Of a stretch of DNA of 61,932 nt, positions 1-7,484 are shown piece by piece. Origin of the DNA: Bacillota bacterium (GTDB lineage: Bacteria > Bacillota > Limnochordia > Limnochordales > DUMU01); the NCBI GenBank assembly GCA_012839805.1, contig DUMU01000030.1:1-61932 (forward strand), given 5' to 3'. The position numbers and the translations under genes were made by a program. Within the stretch, counting starts at the first letter, position 1; every line of letters starts with the position of its first letter. The notes beneath the pieces are model-generated. The model did no database searches and was not told where the DNA came from. It worked only from the letters and a program-made list of their open reading frames with translations.

Positions 1-1
1 G

Positions 2-202
2 CTCAAGCACCTCTCTCGGATCAGGTCAGCCCATATCGAGATCAAGGGAACGATGTATCGCCTGCGCTCCGAGGCGTCTCCGGAGGCGGTCACCATCTTC
101 CAGGCGCTGGGATACCGCATTCCACCACGCATCGAGCCCCTGGCGAAGGACGACCGTGATGCCAAAACGGAAGCTTCGCGCGCCCGAAACGCCCTTGTAT
201 AG
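2..202 (+). CDS. C-terminal tail of a transposase (IS1634/IS4-like), partial
   Basis: The reading frame is open from the window edge to a TAG at 200-202 and encodes the last 66 residues of a longer protein. The segment RSAHIEIKGTMYRLRSEA followed by an ALGYRIPPRI stretch resembles the C-terminus of IS1634-type DDE transposases, which end in a short beta-strand segment and an 'ALG..PP' motif. That resemblance is from memory of the family, not from an alignment. The catalytic part lies outside the window. The sequence just after the stop (about 213-240, containing GTGTCAAAGTGCTGCCC) may hold the element's right end, but no terminal repeat can be confirmed with one end visible. It could also be the end of an unrelated protein. 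Confidence 0.45.
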   Translation, partial: LKHLSRIRSAHIEIKGTMYRLRSEASPEAVTIFQALGYRIPPRIEPLAKDDRDAKTEASRARNALV

Positions 203-247
203 CCATTTCTTTGCATTACGGGTGTCAAAGTGCTGCCCAAGCTAATG

Positions 248-270
248 GGGGCGGGTAGATCACCCGCCCC
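248..270 (-). terminator. Terminator-like hairpin downstream of the first LacI gene
   Basis: GGGGCGGGT (248-256) pairs perfectly with ACCCGCCCC (262-270) around a 5-nt loop. It sits 54 bp beyond the stop of the minus-strand LacI gene and would end its transcript. There is no long U-run on the minus strand side, so it is a GC hairpin rather than a textbook intrinsic terminator. It also separates this gene from the transposase remnant. Confidence 0.5.
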
Positions 271-323
271 TTCACCTCTCACTCAAGCGCTACGCGTGCC
301 GGTGCGATGTGCCCATCCGATCC

Positions 324-1409
324 TTACCCTCGGGCGGGTGCAGTCGATCCCCGTACTTTCAGGACGCAAGGAAGGATAATCCGCTCATTCTCCTTGGGGC
401 CGGCGGGAGGGACCGGCTCGCCGGCCTCAGCTTCACTCCGGGCTTGGCTCGGGAGTGGGCTCTGGCTCTGGATACCCTTCACCACGATCTCCACGGCCCG
501 TTTCCCTATCTCAGCCTTGGGAATCTCCACCGTAGTGAGTGGCGGGTGCACCAATTGGGCCTCTGCCGTATCATCGAAACCCACGATGGAGAGTTCTTCA
601 GGCACGGGAATCCCTCGTTCGTGGGCGGCTTGCAGCAGTTGAACTGCAATCAGATCGTTGAACGCCAAAACCGCAGTGGGTCGCGTCGAAGAGTCCAGAA
701 GACGTAGAGCAGTCTCATAGGCGCTGCGGACGAAGGATGTACCGCTGGGAATGAAATAAGGCCGTTCCCGCAACCCGTACTTGTGAATCTCCGTGCGGTA
801 GCCGGCGAACCGGTCTGAACTGATCTGCCGGCTCAAGAAGGCGATTTCACGGTGGCCGAGCTCATAGAGGTGTCTGACCGCGGCCTGGGCCCCGGACAAG
901 GTGTCCACGCCCACCAGGTGGAAGTCGCTTTCGGTCATGTCGTCGCCCACGACGACCACCACCGATCCGCGTTCGGCCAGGCTCTTGCAGAGCCGCCGAG
1001 CCCCGTTGGTTCGCAGAGGCATGCGGATCAGCCCGGCCACCCGCGTCCGCAAGAAATGCTTCACCAGCTCTTCATCCTCAACTCCCTCATTGGGCGCGGC
1101 ACCGAGAACCACCAGGAAGCCGTGCCCGCGCGCCGCGCCCTCGATCGCCTCCGCCAGTTCACCGTAGTAAGAGTTGCGGAAGCTCTCAATGTGGACTCCT
1201 ATCACCGGCGACCGGCCGGTCTTGAGACCCTGGGCAAACCAATCAGGGCCCTCGAACCGTAGTTCCCGCGCCGCCTTGAGTACTGCCTCTTTGGTCCGGG
1301 GGTCGACACCATCCAATCCTCGCAAAGCTCGGGAGACCGTGGAGGATGAAACCCCTGCCTTGGCGGCCACGTCGGCGATGGTGACCCGGTTACTCCTCGA
1401 TCGCTGCAC
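324..1409 (-). CDS. LacI/GalR family transcriptional regulator
   Basis: A 361-residue sugar-responsive repressor. The N-terminus (residues 8-55) is the LacI helix-turn-helix plus hinge helix: VTIADVAAKAGVSSSTVSRA is the classic DNA-reading segment. It is followed by a periplasmic-binding-protein-like effector domain with the usual 'IGVHIESF', 'HLYELGHREIAFLS' and 'NDLIAVQLL' landmarks, ending in 'SIVGFDDTAEA'. The C-terminus carries about 35 extra Ser/Glu/Pro-rich residues. The ATG at 1409 is preceded by an AAGGGAG ribosome site. It lies next to a wrecked GH35 beta-galactosidase gene on the same strand, so it may once have controlled a galactoside operon and may now be orphaned or act elsewhere. 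The ligand cannot be read from sequence. Confidence 0.93.
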   Translation of the reverse strand: MQRSRSNRVTIADVAAKAGVSSSTVSRALRGLDGVDPRTKEAVLKAARELRFEGPDWFAQGLKTGRSPVIGVHIESFRNSYYGELAEAIEGAARGHGFLVVLGAAPNEGVEDEELVKHFLRTRVAGLIRMPLRTNGARRLCKSLAERGSVVVVVGDDMTESDFHLVGVDTLSGAQAAVRHLYELGHREIAFLSRQISSDRFAGYRTEIHKYGLRERPYFIPSGTSFVRSAYETALRLLDSSTRPTAVLAFNDLIAVQLLQAAHERGIPVPEELSIVGFDDTAEAQLVHPPLTTVEIPKAEIGKRAVEIVVKGIQSQSPLPSQARSEAEAGEPVPPAGPKENERIILPCVLKVRGSTAPARG

Positions 1410-1487
1410 TCATACTACTCCCTTCCTGCAACTTGGAGGACGCTCTTCGTGGCTGCTTTCGTCGCTTACAACGCCAGGAAAGATTCG

Positions 1488-1740
1488 TTAAATGACGTCG
1501 TCGTCCTCCACGTAGAGGTAGGCCGGCTCGTCTCCAAAGATGCCATACTCGTTTCCCGGCTGAAGCATCCCGATCGGCCCGCCCGACGCGGGCAATTCGG
1601 AAGTAGCGGATTTCTCCCGCCCGCAGAAAGAACCGGCGGCCGTCCCGGGGCAACGTTTTGCAATCGTAGTCTACCGCTCCGCCGCTCTCCAGCCGTCCGC
1701 ACGGAGTAGTCGGATAGCCGGTCCCGGATCTGTTGCAATC
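1488..1740 (-). pseudogene. Collapsed GH35 beta-galactosidase remnant
   Basis: Two minus-strand fragments in different frames both match GH35 landmarks. The first (about 1570-1700) reads RDGRRFFLRAGEIRYFRI, the N-terminal strand of GH35 enzymes (family form: ...DG..F.L.SGE.HYFR.P). The second (1488-1585) reads GGPIGMLQ then PGNEYGIFGDEPAYL before a TAA at 1488-1490. It corresponds to the family segment carrying the acid/base glutamate, GP(I/V)...NEYG.(F/Y)GD. In an intact enzyme about 100 residues separate these motifs and over 300 follow. Here they nearly abut, with a frameshift, so the gene has suffered internal and C-terminal deletion. The flanking stretch 1741-1936 is open on the minus strand but not recognised. 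Assignment rests on motif recognition. Confidence 0.55.
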
Positions 1741-2036
1741 GCTATCAACTCGCCAAGTCTATTCTCTACCTCGGGCCGGTCTCCTTCCGTTTCTGCTGCG
1801 CTGGTAAACATCTTGGGTGATCCATACCGCAGAAGACCCTGGGGGGAACGGCGCTGACCACCTATGGTGGCAATGTCTTTAGCTGTACCAACCCCGGCTA
1901 ACCCGGCTGGGGCTGCGGGGCGCACTCACCGGACTGAATGCGCCCAAGACTCCAAGTGGTGAACCACCTGCTTGCAGGAGGTGGGCTTCAGAGGGAGAAC
2001 GTGACGTTCAACAAACATGGGGTAGGAGGCTTGTGG

Positions 2037-3329
2037 ATGGGCATCGAAGGACCGTTCCCCGCCCGGGCGAGCGAGGTCGCGGCCGCCGCCGACCTTTCCA
2101 ACCGGGTTTTCCGTCCGCTAGACCAATTCAAAGAAGGTACCATGCATCTCGAGTTTCCCCTGGTCTTCAGCCACGATCACCCGGAGCGGCTGTGGATCAT
2201 TAAGGACGGTTCACGGGTGGTATCACTGGTCGGTTTTCTCGAACGCCCGGTTCTGGTCGAGGGGTGCCGAATACCGGCCGCAGCCCTGGGCACGGTCTGC
2301 ACCGACCCCGAGTACCGCGGTCAGGGGCTGGCGGGACGGATTCTCGCCGCGCTCCTCGATCATTTACGTGAGCGGGGCGTGCATCTGGTTATCATCTCGG
2401 GCGACCGTTCGCTGTATAGACGGGCGGGGGCAGTAACGGCCGGGCTCGTCCGCTGGATCGTCGCGCCCGCGGCAGATCCCGCCGGGAGTGGCAATCCGTT
2501 GGACGGTAACCCGCTGCCCGGCCGGACCTGGGCGGTGAGAGAAGCTCGGGAGAGCGACTTCGTCCAGGTCTTGAGGCTTTATGAGCGCGAGCCCTTACGA
2601 TTCGAAAGGAGTCTCGCCGACCTGCGCGCGTTCGTCTCGGCCCTGCCCCACGCGTACGCTGGAACTCGCTTCCGGCGCCTGTGGGTGGCGGTACGGGAGG
2701 GCGGCAAAGAAGCCCCAAACGCGGACCGGGCGGCGGGGCAAGAGCGGGTCGAAGCTTATCTCGTAACCGACGGGCCGGCCACCGCTCCCGGCGCGGCTCC
2801 GGCCGCTACCTCCACCCCTCCCCTGCCCGCCCCCGCCTCCACGCCGGTATACTGGCAGGCGATGGAGTGGGGCGGCGTACGACGGGCGGTCTGGAGCATG
2901 GCGAAGGAACTGGCGGCTCGACATGGAGTGGCCGGAGTTCGCTTTCCCGTTACCGACGCCGACCATGAACTGCTCGACGTGGCCGCTACCGCCGGAATCG
3001 CCTGGGAAACCCTACCACAAAACAGCTGGGGTGGGACCTGGCTGGCCTTGGATCCGGCCGGGCTGGTCCGAGACCTGACCCCGCTCCTCGGCCGTGAGCT
3101 TGGGGACCGGCTGGAGCAAATGCCGGCCCGGAGCACGGCGGCCGAAGGCACTTCCGTGGCCGGCGAGGTACTTCCGATCTTGTTTGGCGCCAAGGAGAGC
3201 TGGTGGGCGGGAACCCGCACGAAGTGGGTGGAAGAGCTTTCACGGCGGCTGGCCGTACCCGCGTCCCTGGTCGAGCAGAGCCCCCTTCCCCTCCCGCTCG
3301 TGTGGGGATTCACGCTCAACTTCGTTTGA
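2037..3329 (+). CDS. GNAT family N-acetyltransferase (Eis-like, two-domain)
   Basis: A 430-residue cytosolic acetyltransferase that transfers acetyl from acetyl-CoA to an amine. Residues 1-170 form the GNAT fold; the CoA-binding loop is TDPEYRGQGLAGRIL (the R-G-Q-G-L-A signature). A 'IISGDRSLYRRAGA' segment follows, typical of Eis/YitI-like enzymes in which a second GNAT-like and a sterol-carrier-like domain complete the chain; length fits. Upstream in-frame codons exist from 1938, but a TAGGAGG site at 2023-2029 lies 7 nt before ATG 2037, which is therefore preferred. An internal Ala/Pro-rich linker (around residues 240-270) is low complexity. The acceptor is unknown. Stands alone between a pseudogene and a convergent transporter gene. 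Confidence 0.85.
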   Translation: MGIEGPFPARASEVAAAADLSNRVFRPLDQFKEGTMHLEFPLVFSHDHPERLWIIKDGSRVVSLVGFLERPVLVEGCRIPAAALGTVCTDPEYRGQGLAGRILAALLDHLRERGVHLVIISGDRSLYRRAGAVTAGLVRWIVAPAADPAGSGNPLDGNPLPGRTWAVREARESDFVQVLRLYEREPLRFERSLADLRAFVSALPHAYAGTRFRRLWVAVREGGKEAPNADRAAGQERVEAYLVTDGPATAPGAAPAATSTPPLPAPASTPVYWQAMEWGGVRRAVWSMAKELAARHGVAGVRFPVTDADHELLDVAATAGIAWETLPQNSWGGTWLALDPAGLVRDLTPLLGRELGDRLEQMPARSTAAEGTSVAGEVLPILFGAKESWWAGTRTKWVEELSRRLAVPASLVEQSPLPLPLVWGFTLNFV

Positions 3330-3412
3330 AAGAAAGCTGGCCAAAGAATGGATGATCCGGGGATTGCCCTGACTTGCCGGAGGGAGGAGACCTCGCGAGC
3401 GTAGTTCGTATT

Positions 3413-4528
3413 TCAACGCCCCGCGCCTACGGGCGAAGCAGTGGTTTTGCTTCCGCGCGGCACGTCCCTGCCTCGTCCGGGCAGCGAAACCATCACTGAA
3501 CTGGCAAGCATCGCCGCCGCGCCAATGAGGTTGAGCAAAGTAAGGCGTTCACCCAGGAAAAGGAAGGCGAAAGCGGCGCCGAATACGGGCTCCAGGGCGA
3601 AGATAACGGCGGCTTCGGCCGCGGGAACGAACCGCTGCCCATAAAGCTGCCCCGCCAGGGCAAAGGTGGTAGCGGGAAGCGCGAGATAGAAAAGACCCAG
3701 CCAACCGGTGGTGGAGAGGCTCGCCACGGCATGGGTGAACGCTGCCCGCATCGAAGTCGCACCCGGCACCCCGGAGTCCACGAGGCGGCCGGCCGCATTG
3801 CCCAGCCCCGGCACGGGGTCCAGGCAAGAAAGGAACCAGCCTGCCCAGCCGAGCAGCGCCACCGTTGAGATCTCGATCGTAGAAAGCAGCAGCGGATCTT
3901 CTTCCCGCGCGTACCGGCCCGCCAGTGCCAGCTGAATCGAGTAACACAGAGCGCTGAGGACGATTATCCAATCGCCCAGGCTGGGGCTGGCGACCGGGGC
4001 AGAAAGAGCCTGCCAGCCAGTCCCCCGGGTGGAGAGGAGCCAGAGGCCGAAAGTTGCGAGTATCACCGCTCCCCACGTACGAGAGGAGGGCTGTCGCCCG
4101 AAGAACGCCCACTCGAAGAAAGGGGTGAAAACTACGAAAAGACCGGTGAGGAAGCCCGCTTTGGAGGCCGAAGTGTAGACCAGCCCCGTGGTCTGGGCGA
4201 GGTAGGCAAGCCCCAGGAAGAACCCGAGAAGCATCCCCTTGCCCACGAGCCGTCCCGACCAGCGCCGCCCTGTCTCTTTCTCCGCCTTCGCCGCTGGCGC
4301 GGCCCCCATTCTCGCCTGCGTCTCTGACGAGCCCAGTGCTTTTAGCCAGGAGACCGGCAAGGACACGCCGACCCACAAGCCCAAAGCGCCCATGGTGAAC
4401 CGCATTCCGGCCAGCAACGCCGGCGGGAGCGAAGCCACCAGGGCTTTGAGGACCGGGAAGGTCCCGCCCCAGATGAGCACGATGACGAAAAGTAGCACTC
4501 TGACGCCGGCTACGGGCATTTTCTTCAT
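3413..4528 (-). CDS. EamA/DMT family transporter (10-TM exporter)
   Basis: A drug/metabolite-transporter-superfamily membrane protein of 371 residues, with two EamA repeats of about five helices each. Landmarks are the N-terminal 'LIWGGTFPVLKALV' helix, 'GLVYTSASKAGFLTGLFVVF' in the first half, and 'AAEAAVIFALEPVFGA' followed by 'LGERLTLLNLIGAA' in the second; this is the RhaT/YdcZ-type signature around helix 9-10. Substrates of such proteins are typically amino acids or metabolites and cannot be inferred here. ATG 4528 overlaps the TGA of the upstream nucleotidyltransferase gene as ATGA, so the two are translationally coupled. An upstream in-frame extension would run through that gene and is rejected. 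Confidence 0.88.
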   Translation of the reverse strand: MKKMPVAGVRVLLFVIVLIWGGTFPVLKALVASLPPALLAGMRFTMGALGLWVGVSLPVSWLKALGSSETQARMGAAPAAKAEKETGRRWSGRLVGKGMLLGFFLGLAYLAQTTGLVYTSASKAGFLTGLFVVFTPFFEWAFFGRQPSSRTWGAVILATFGLWLLSTRGTGWQALSAPVASPSLGDWIIVLSALCYSIQLALAGRYAREEDPLLLSTIEISTVALLGWAGWFLSCLDPVPGLGNAAGRLVDSGVPGATSMRAAFTHAVASLSTTGWLGLFYLALPATTFALAGQLYGQRFVPAAEAAVIFALEPVFGAAFAFLFLGERLTLLNLIGAAAMLASSVMVSLPGRGRDVPRGSKTTASPVGAGR

Positions 4529-4908
4529 GATCCCGGCCCCAGGTCTTTCGGACGTTCGTAGACCCACACCGTCTCCGCAGCGACGCGACGCCCGAAAGGC
4601 GTGGTCCGGACCAGGCGCTCCCACTCCTCGATGCTATAAACGAGGAGATCTACCGGCACCGGGATCCCTTCGGGATACCAGGCGGCGGCACGCCGCTCAA
4701 ACGGCTCGTGGCACGACTGCAGCACGACGACGGCGTCAAGGTCACTGCCCACGCCCCAGTCTCCACGGGCGTACGACCCGAAGTAGCCGATCCGCACTAC
4801 GCCCGGATGACGCCGGCCTATGCGGTGGGCACAATCTCGAAAGGCGCGATCAACCTCCGCGCCGTTTGGCCATTTTAAGACGGGCGAACTCAAGGATCTC
4901 ACGGGCAT
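4525..4908 (-). CDS. MNT-type nucleotidyltransferase domain protein
   Basis: A 127-residue minimal nucleotidyltransferase. The catalytic signature is GYFGSYARGDWGVGSDLDAV (GS-x-A-R-G then S-D-x-D), with the third acidic residue expected in 'VDLLVY'. MNT proteins pair with HEPN proteins as toxin-antitoxin modules, where the MNT partner adenylylates the HEPN toxin. Just upstream, overlapping in another frame, are the C-terminal 60 residues of a HEPN protein, so this is the surviving antitoxin half of a broken pair. The start is uncertain: ATG 4908 and TTG 4893 are both possible, and both overlap the HEPN remnant. It is coupled to the EamA gene by an ATGA overlap. Confidence 0.8.
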   Translation of the reverse strand: MPVRSLSSPVLKWPNGAEVDRAFRDCAHRIGRRHPGVVRIGYFGSYARGDWGVGSDLDAVVVLQSCHEPFERRAAAWYPEGIPVPVDLLVYSIEEWERLVRTTPFGRRVAAETVWVYERPKDLGPGS

Positions 4909-5032
4909 ACCGGATCGCCTCTTCGCTCGGCAGCGCGCCAAAGTGCTCGAAGGGCGCACCCGCGGGGTGACTGTTGGGATACCGAGGCGGGATGTAGAAC
5001 CCGTCGAGAACGACTTCCTTGTCCCTTTGCCC
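4850..5032 (-). pseudogene. Truncated HEPN-domain toxin remnant
   Basis: The minus-strand frame ending at TGA 4850-4852 encodes about 60 residues containing LDGFYIPPRYPNSHPAGAPF and then AIRYAREILEFARL. This is the characteristic C-terminal half of HEPN proteins (the 'YIPTRYPN.HP.G.P.EHY' block before the last helix). An in-frame TAG at 5033-5035 cuts it off, and no start or N-terminal helices (with the R-x4-6-H motif) are present. The normal length is about 125-140 residues, so roughly half is missing. It overlaps the start of the MNT gene, as in intact HEPN/MNT operons. Recognition is by motif. Confidence 0.6.
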
Positions 5033-5216
5033 CTAGTTTAACACCGGAAGCCGGCCGGCGCGCCCCCACCTTCCGTTTCACCCGCCTCGAACACCCCGCA
5101 GTAGGAAGGCCGGAATCAAGAGGCGCGGCCCGCGGCGGGTGGCCTCCGTAGAAGGGTCAACGCGCGTGGGATAAACCAGGGAGAACCGGGCAGGTTAGGA
5201 TAGAAAGGAGGCTTGA

Positions 5217-5318
5217 GTGATTATGGCTGCCAAAGAGGGCAACCCGCGCCCCAACGACCCCTGCCCGTGCGGATCCGGGAAACGCTACAAGGATTGCTGC
5301 GGCAAGAAGCAACGCTGA
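5217..5318 (+). CDS. SEC-C motif zinc microprotein
   Basis: A 33-residue gene (GTG 5217; 31 residues if ATG 5223). After a short basic lead it is almost entirely a SEC-C motif: NDPCPCGSGKRYKDCC, i.e. C-x-C-x8-C-C, the zinc knuckle found at the C-terminus of SecA and appended to many other proteins. An AAAGGAGG ribosome site at 5204-5211 lies 5 nt before the GTG, which is strong evidence that this is a translated stand-alone gene rather than a fragment. Hairpins at 5322-5341 and 5411-5444 follow the stop. The known role of the motif is binding zinc and, in SecA, SecB or ribosome contacts; the role of a free copy is unknown. Confidence 0.75.
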   Translation: MIMAAKEGNPRPNDPCPCGSGKRYKDCCGKKQR

Positions 5319-5321
5319 GGA

Positions 5322-5341
5322 GCCGTGCCAGGAAGCACGGC
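5322..5341 (+). terminator. Hairpin directly after the SEC-C gene
   Basis: GCCGTGC (5322-5328) pairs with GCACGGC (5335-5341) around a 6-nt loop, starting 4 nt after the stop codon. It probably protects or ends the microprotein mRNA; there is no U-tract. Confidence 0.45.
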
Positions 5342-5410
5342 AATGAACAGCAATGAGCAACAGTAAGGTGTCGCAGCAAAGGTGCGGTGACGAGCCGCGG
5401 TAACCATGGC

Positions 5411-5444
5411 GGCAGGCAGTTCACCGGCAGGTGAACTGCCTGCC
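5411..5444 (+). terminator. 15-bp perfect hairpin between SEC-C and protease genes
   Basis: GGCAGGCAGTTCACC (5411-5425) and its exact complement (5430-5444) flank a 4-nt loop. It lies about 95 bp after the SEC-C stop and 100 bp before the protease start. It is likely a transcription terminator, though no T-run follows, and it could instead stabilise mRNA ends. Confidence 0.5.
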
Positions 5445-5543
5445 TTCCGCGCCAGGCCCGCCTCCTTTCGGTCCGGCCCCGCTTGCCCATGGGAGCCATT
5501 TCTGCCAGCCACGGATACAATAGCGAGCGAGGGGTGTTCGCAG

Positions 5544-6404
5544 ATGGACTTCAACTTTTTCGATCTGTTTTGGATCTATATCCTGCTCACGTCCTTGACC
5601 CCCCTGTGGCGGCAGCAGCGGATCATGATGCAGCGCATGGCGGTAATCCGGCAGCTGGAACGGCGACGACGGAGCCGGGTCATCACCCTGATCCACCGGC
5701 AAGAGTCCATCGCCCTGCTCGGTATCCCCATCAGCCGCTACATCGACATCGACGACTCGGAACAGATCTTGCGCGCGATCAAATTGACTCCGCCGGAGAT
5801 GCCTATTGACCTCGTCCTGCATACTCCGGGCGGGCTCGTCCTGGCTGCCGAGCAGATCGCCCACGCTCTGGTCGCCCGGGAAGGTCCGGTTACGGTTTTC
5901 GTTCCCCACTACGCCATGTCGGGCGGGACGCTCCTGGCGCTGGCCGCGGACCAGATTGTGATGGACGAGAATGCCGTGCTCGGCCCGGTTGATCCCCAAA
6001 TCGGCGGGTATGCTGCGGCCGATATCGTGAAGGTGGCCGAAACCAAGCCCATCGGCGACGTGGACGACAAGACTCTGATTCTGGCGGAAGTCGGGCGCAA
6101 AGCGTTGCGACAGGTATACGACACCGTGGTGAGGATTACTACCGCCAACGGCATTCCCGAGGACAAGGCAAGAGAGATCGCCGATCTTCTCAGTACCGGG
6201 CGCTTCACCCATGACTACCCCATCACCGCCGAAGAGGCCCAGAAGATGGGCCTTCGGGTGAGCACCGACATGCCCGCCGAGATTTACCAGCTGATGGAGT
6301 TATACCCGCAGCCTCCCAGCCGCCGGCCTTCGGTTGGGTTCATACCGCTGCCCTACGACGGGCGCCCGGCAGACCGCCGGGAGCCGGGAAGGCGAGGCGA
6401 TTGA
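5544..6404 (+). CDS. SDH-family Clp-fold serine protease, membrane-anchored
   Basis: A 286-residue protein of the ClpP/crotonase-fold group annotated as SDH serine proteinase. Residues 3-20 (FFDLFWIYILLTSLTPLW) form one N-terminal membrane helix, so the enzyme should sit at the cytoplasmic membrane. The catalytic core contains IDLVLHTPGGLVLAAEQIA, PHYAMSGGTLLALA (nucleophile Ser in SGG), and DENAVLGPVDPQIGG. Family members are thought to cleave membrane-proximal substrates; the target is unknown. ATG 5544 follows a GAGGGGTG site; longer in-frame starts run through a hairpin. The stop is one nucleotide from the start of a patatin gene, so the two form an operon. Confidence 0.85.
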   Translation: MDFNFFDLFWIYILLTSLTPLWRQQRIMMQRMAVIRQLERRRRSRVITLIHRQESIALLGIPISRYIDIDDSEQILRAIKLTPPEMPIDLVLHTPGGLVLAAEQIAHALVAREGPVTVFVPHYAMSGGTLLALAADQIVMDENAVLGPVDPQIGGYAAADIVKVAETKPIGDVDDKTLILAEVGRKALRQVYDTVVRITTANGIPEDKAREIADLLSTGRFTHDYPITAEEAQKMGLRVSTDMPAEIYQLMELYPQPPSRRPSVGFIPLPYDGRPADRREPGRRGD

Positions 6405-6405
6405 C

Positions 6406-7398
6406 TTGCTACCGGCAGATGCCGTCTTCGAAGGCGGGGGCGTCCGTGCCATCGCCTTCATCGGGGCAGTGGCGGCCTTCGAAGAGGCCGGGTACAGGTG
6501 GCAGCTGCTGGCCGGCACCAGTGCCGGGGCGCTGGTGGCAGCGCTGATGGCGGCCGGCTATAGCGCGGCTGAGATGTGTTCCTTGCTGCAACGAACGGAC
6601 CTCACCCAGTTTGCGGTGCGACAAGGCATCGCCAGGCTCCCCCTGGCCGGTCCGGTGATTTCCTTCATAGGTTCACTGGGCGTCTACTCGGCCGACGGAC
6701 TGGAGCAGTGGCTGGCGGCACGCCTTGCCGAGCGCGGGGTCCGAGCCTTCGGTGACCTGGTCGCGGACGAAAAGGCCACCGAATCGCGCTTTCGCTACCG
6801 CTTACACGTGGTGGCTTCCGACGTCACCAGGCGGCGCCTGTTACTCTTACCGGACGATGCCGGGCAGATCGGGCAAGCGCCGGACACTCTCCCGGTGGCG
6901 CTGGCAGTACGCATGAGCGCCAGCATCCCCGTCTACTACACTCCCGTCCGTGTCCGGCCCAGGCCCGATGGCGGAGAGATCCTCATCGTCGACGGCGGGC
7001 TCCTTTCGAACTTCCCAGTTTGGGTTTTCGACGTACCCGGGGAACCGCCGTGGCCCACCTTTGGTTTCCGGTTGGTGACTTCGTCCGAGGACCCCGCCCT
7101 GCAAACGGCAGGTCCCGTCACACCGCTCGGATACTTGAACGCCCTGCTCGATACCCTGTTGTCAGCGGGGGTAACGCGCGACCTGGCGGCAGCCGACCGG
7201 GTTCGGACTGTAGACATCCCTACTTCGGGGGTACGCACGACCCAGTTCGACCTGCCTGCCGACCTTCGCCAAAAGCTGTACGAAGCCGGATACCAGGCGG
7301 CCCGTGCCTTCCTTGAGAAGTGGGACTTCGATAAGTACGTGGCCGACTATCGCTCCACGGGTTCGAAGGGGGACCGGCCGCGGGAAGCTGCTTCCTGA
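6406..7398 (+). CDS. Patatin-like phospholipase
   Basis: A 330-residue lipid acyl hydrolase of the patatin/RssA class. All active-site elements are visible: oxyanion loop FEGGGVRAIAF near residue 10, nucleophile elbow LLAGTSAGALVAAL (G-x-S-x-G) near residue 42, and the catalytic Asp in IVDGGLLSNFPV near residue 200. The Ser-Asp dyad is complete, so it should be active. TTG 6406, preceded by a GGAAGGCGAGG purine stretch 8 nt upstream, is the likely start; the longer frame overlaps the protease gene. Tight linkage to the membrane protease (1-nt gap) suggests a joint role in envelope lipid or protein turnover; this is inference. Confidence 0.88.
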   Translation: MLPADAVFEGGGVRAIAFIGAVAAFEEAGYRWQLLAGTSAGALVAALMAAGYSAAEMCSLLQRTDLTQFAVRQGIARLPLAGPVISFIGSLGVYSADGLEQWLAARLAERGVRAFGDLVADEKATESRFRYRLHVVASDVTRRRLLLLPDDAGQIGQAPDTLPVALAVRMSASIPVYYTPVRVRPRPDGGEILIVDGGLLSNFPVWVFDVPGEPPWPTFGFRLVTSSEDPALQTAGPVTPLGYLNALLDTLLSAGVTRDLAAADRVRTVDIPTSGVRTTQFDLPADLRQKLYEAGYQAARAFLEKWDFDKYVADYRSTGSKGDRPREAAS

Positions 7399-7484
7399 GG
7401 GCCTTTTCAGAACGCTGGCCGATATGCGCTCCACCCGGGCTCGATGCATTTTTTCCGGGCAAGCTCGGCGCGCCGGCGGTTAGT

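Noticed and set aside
1671-1925. 84-residue minus-strand frame next to the GH35 remnant
   Set aside because: No family match and no clear ribosome site; may be further decayed coding DNA but cannot be supported.
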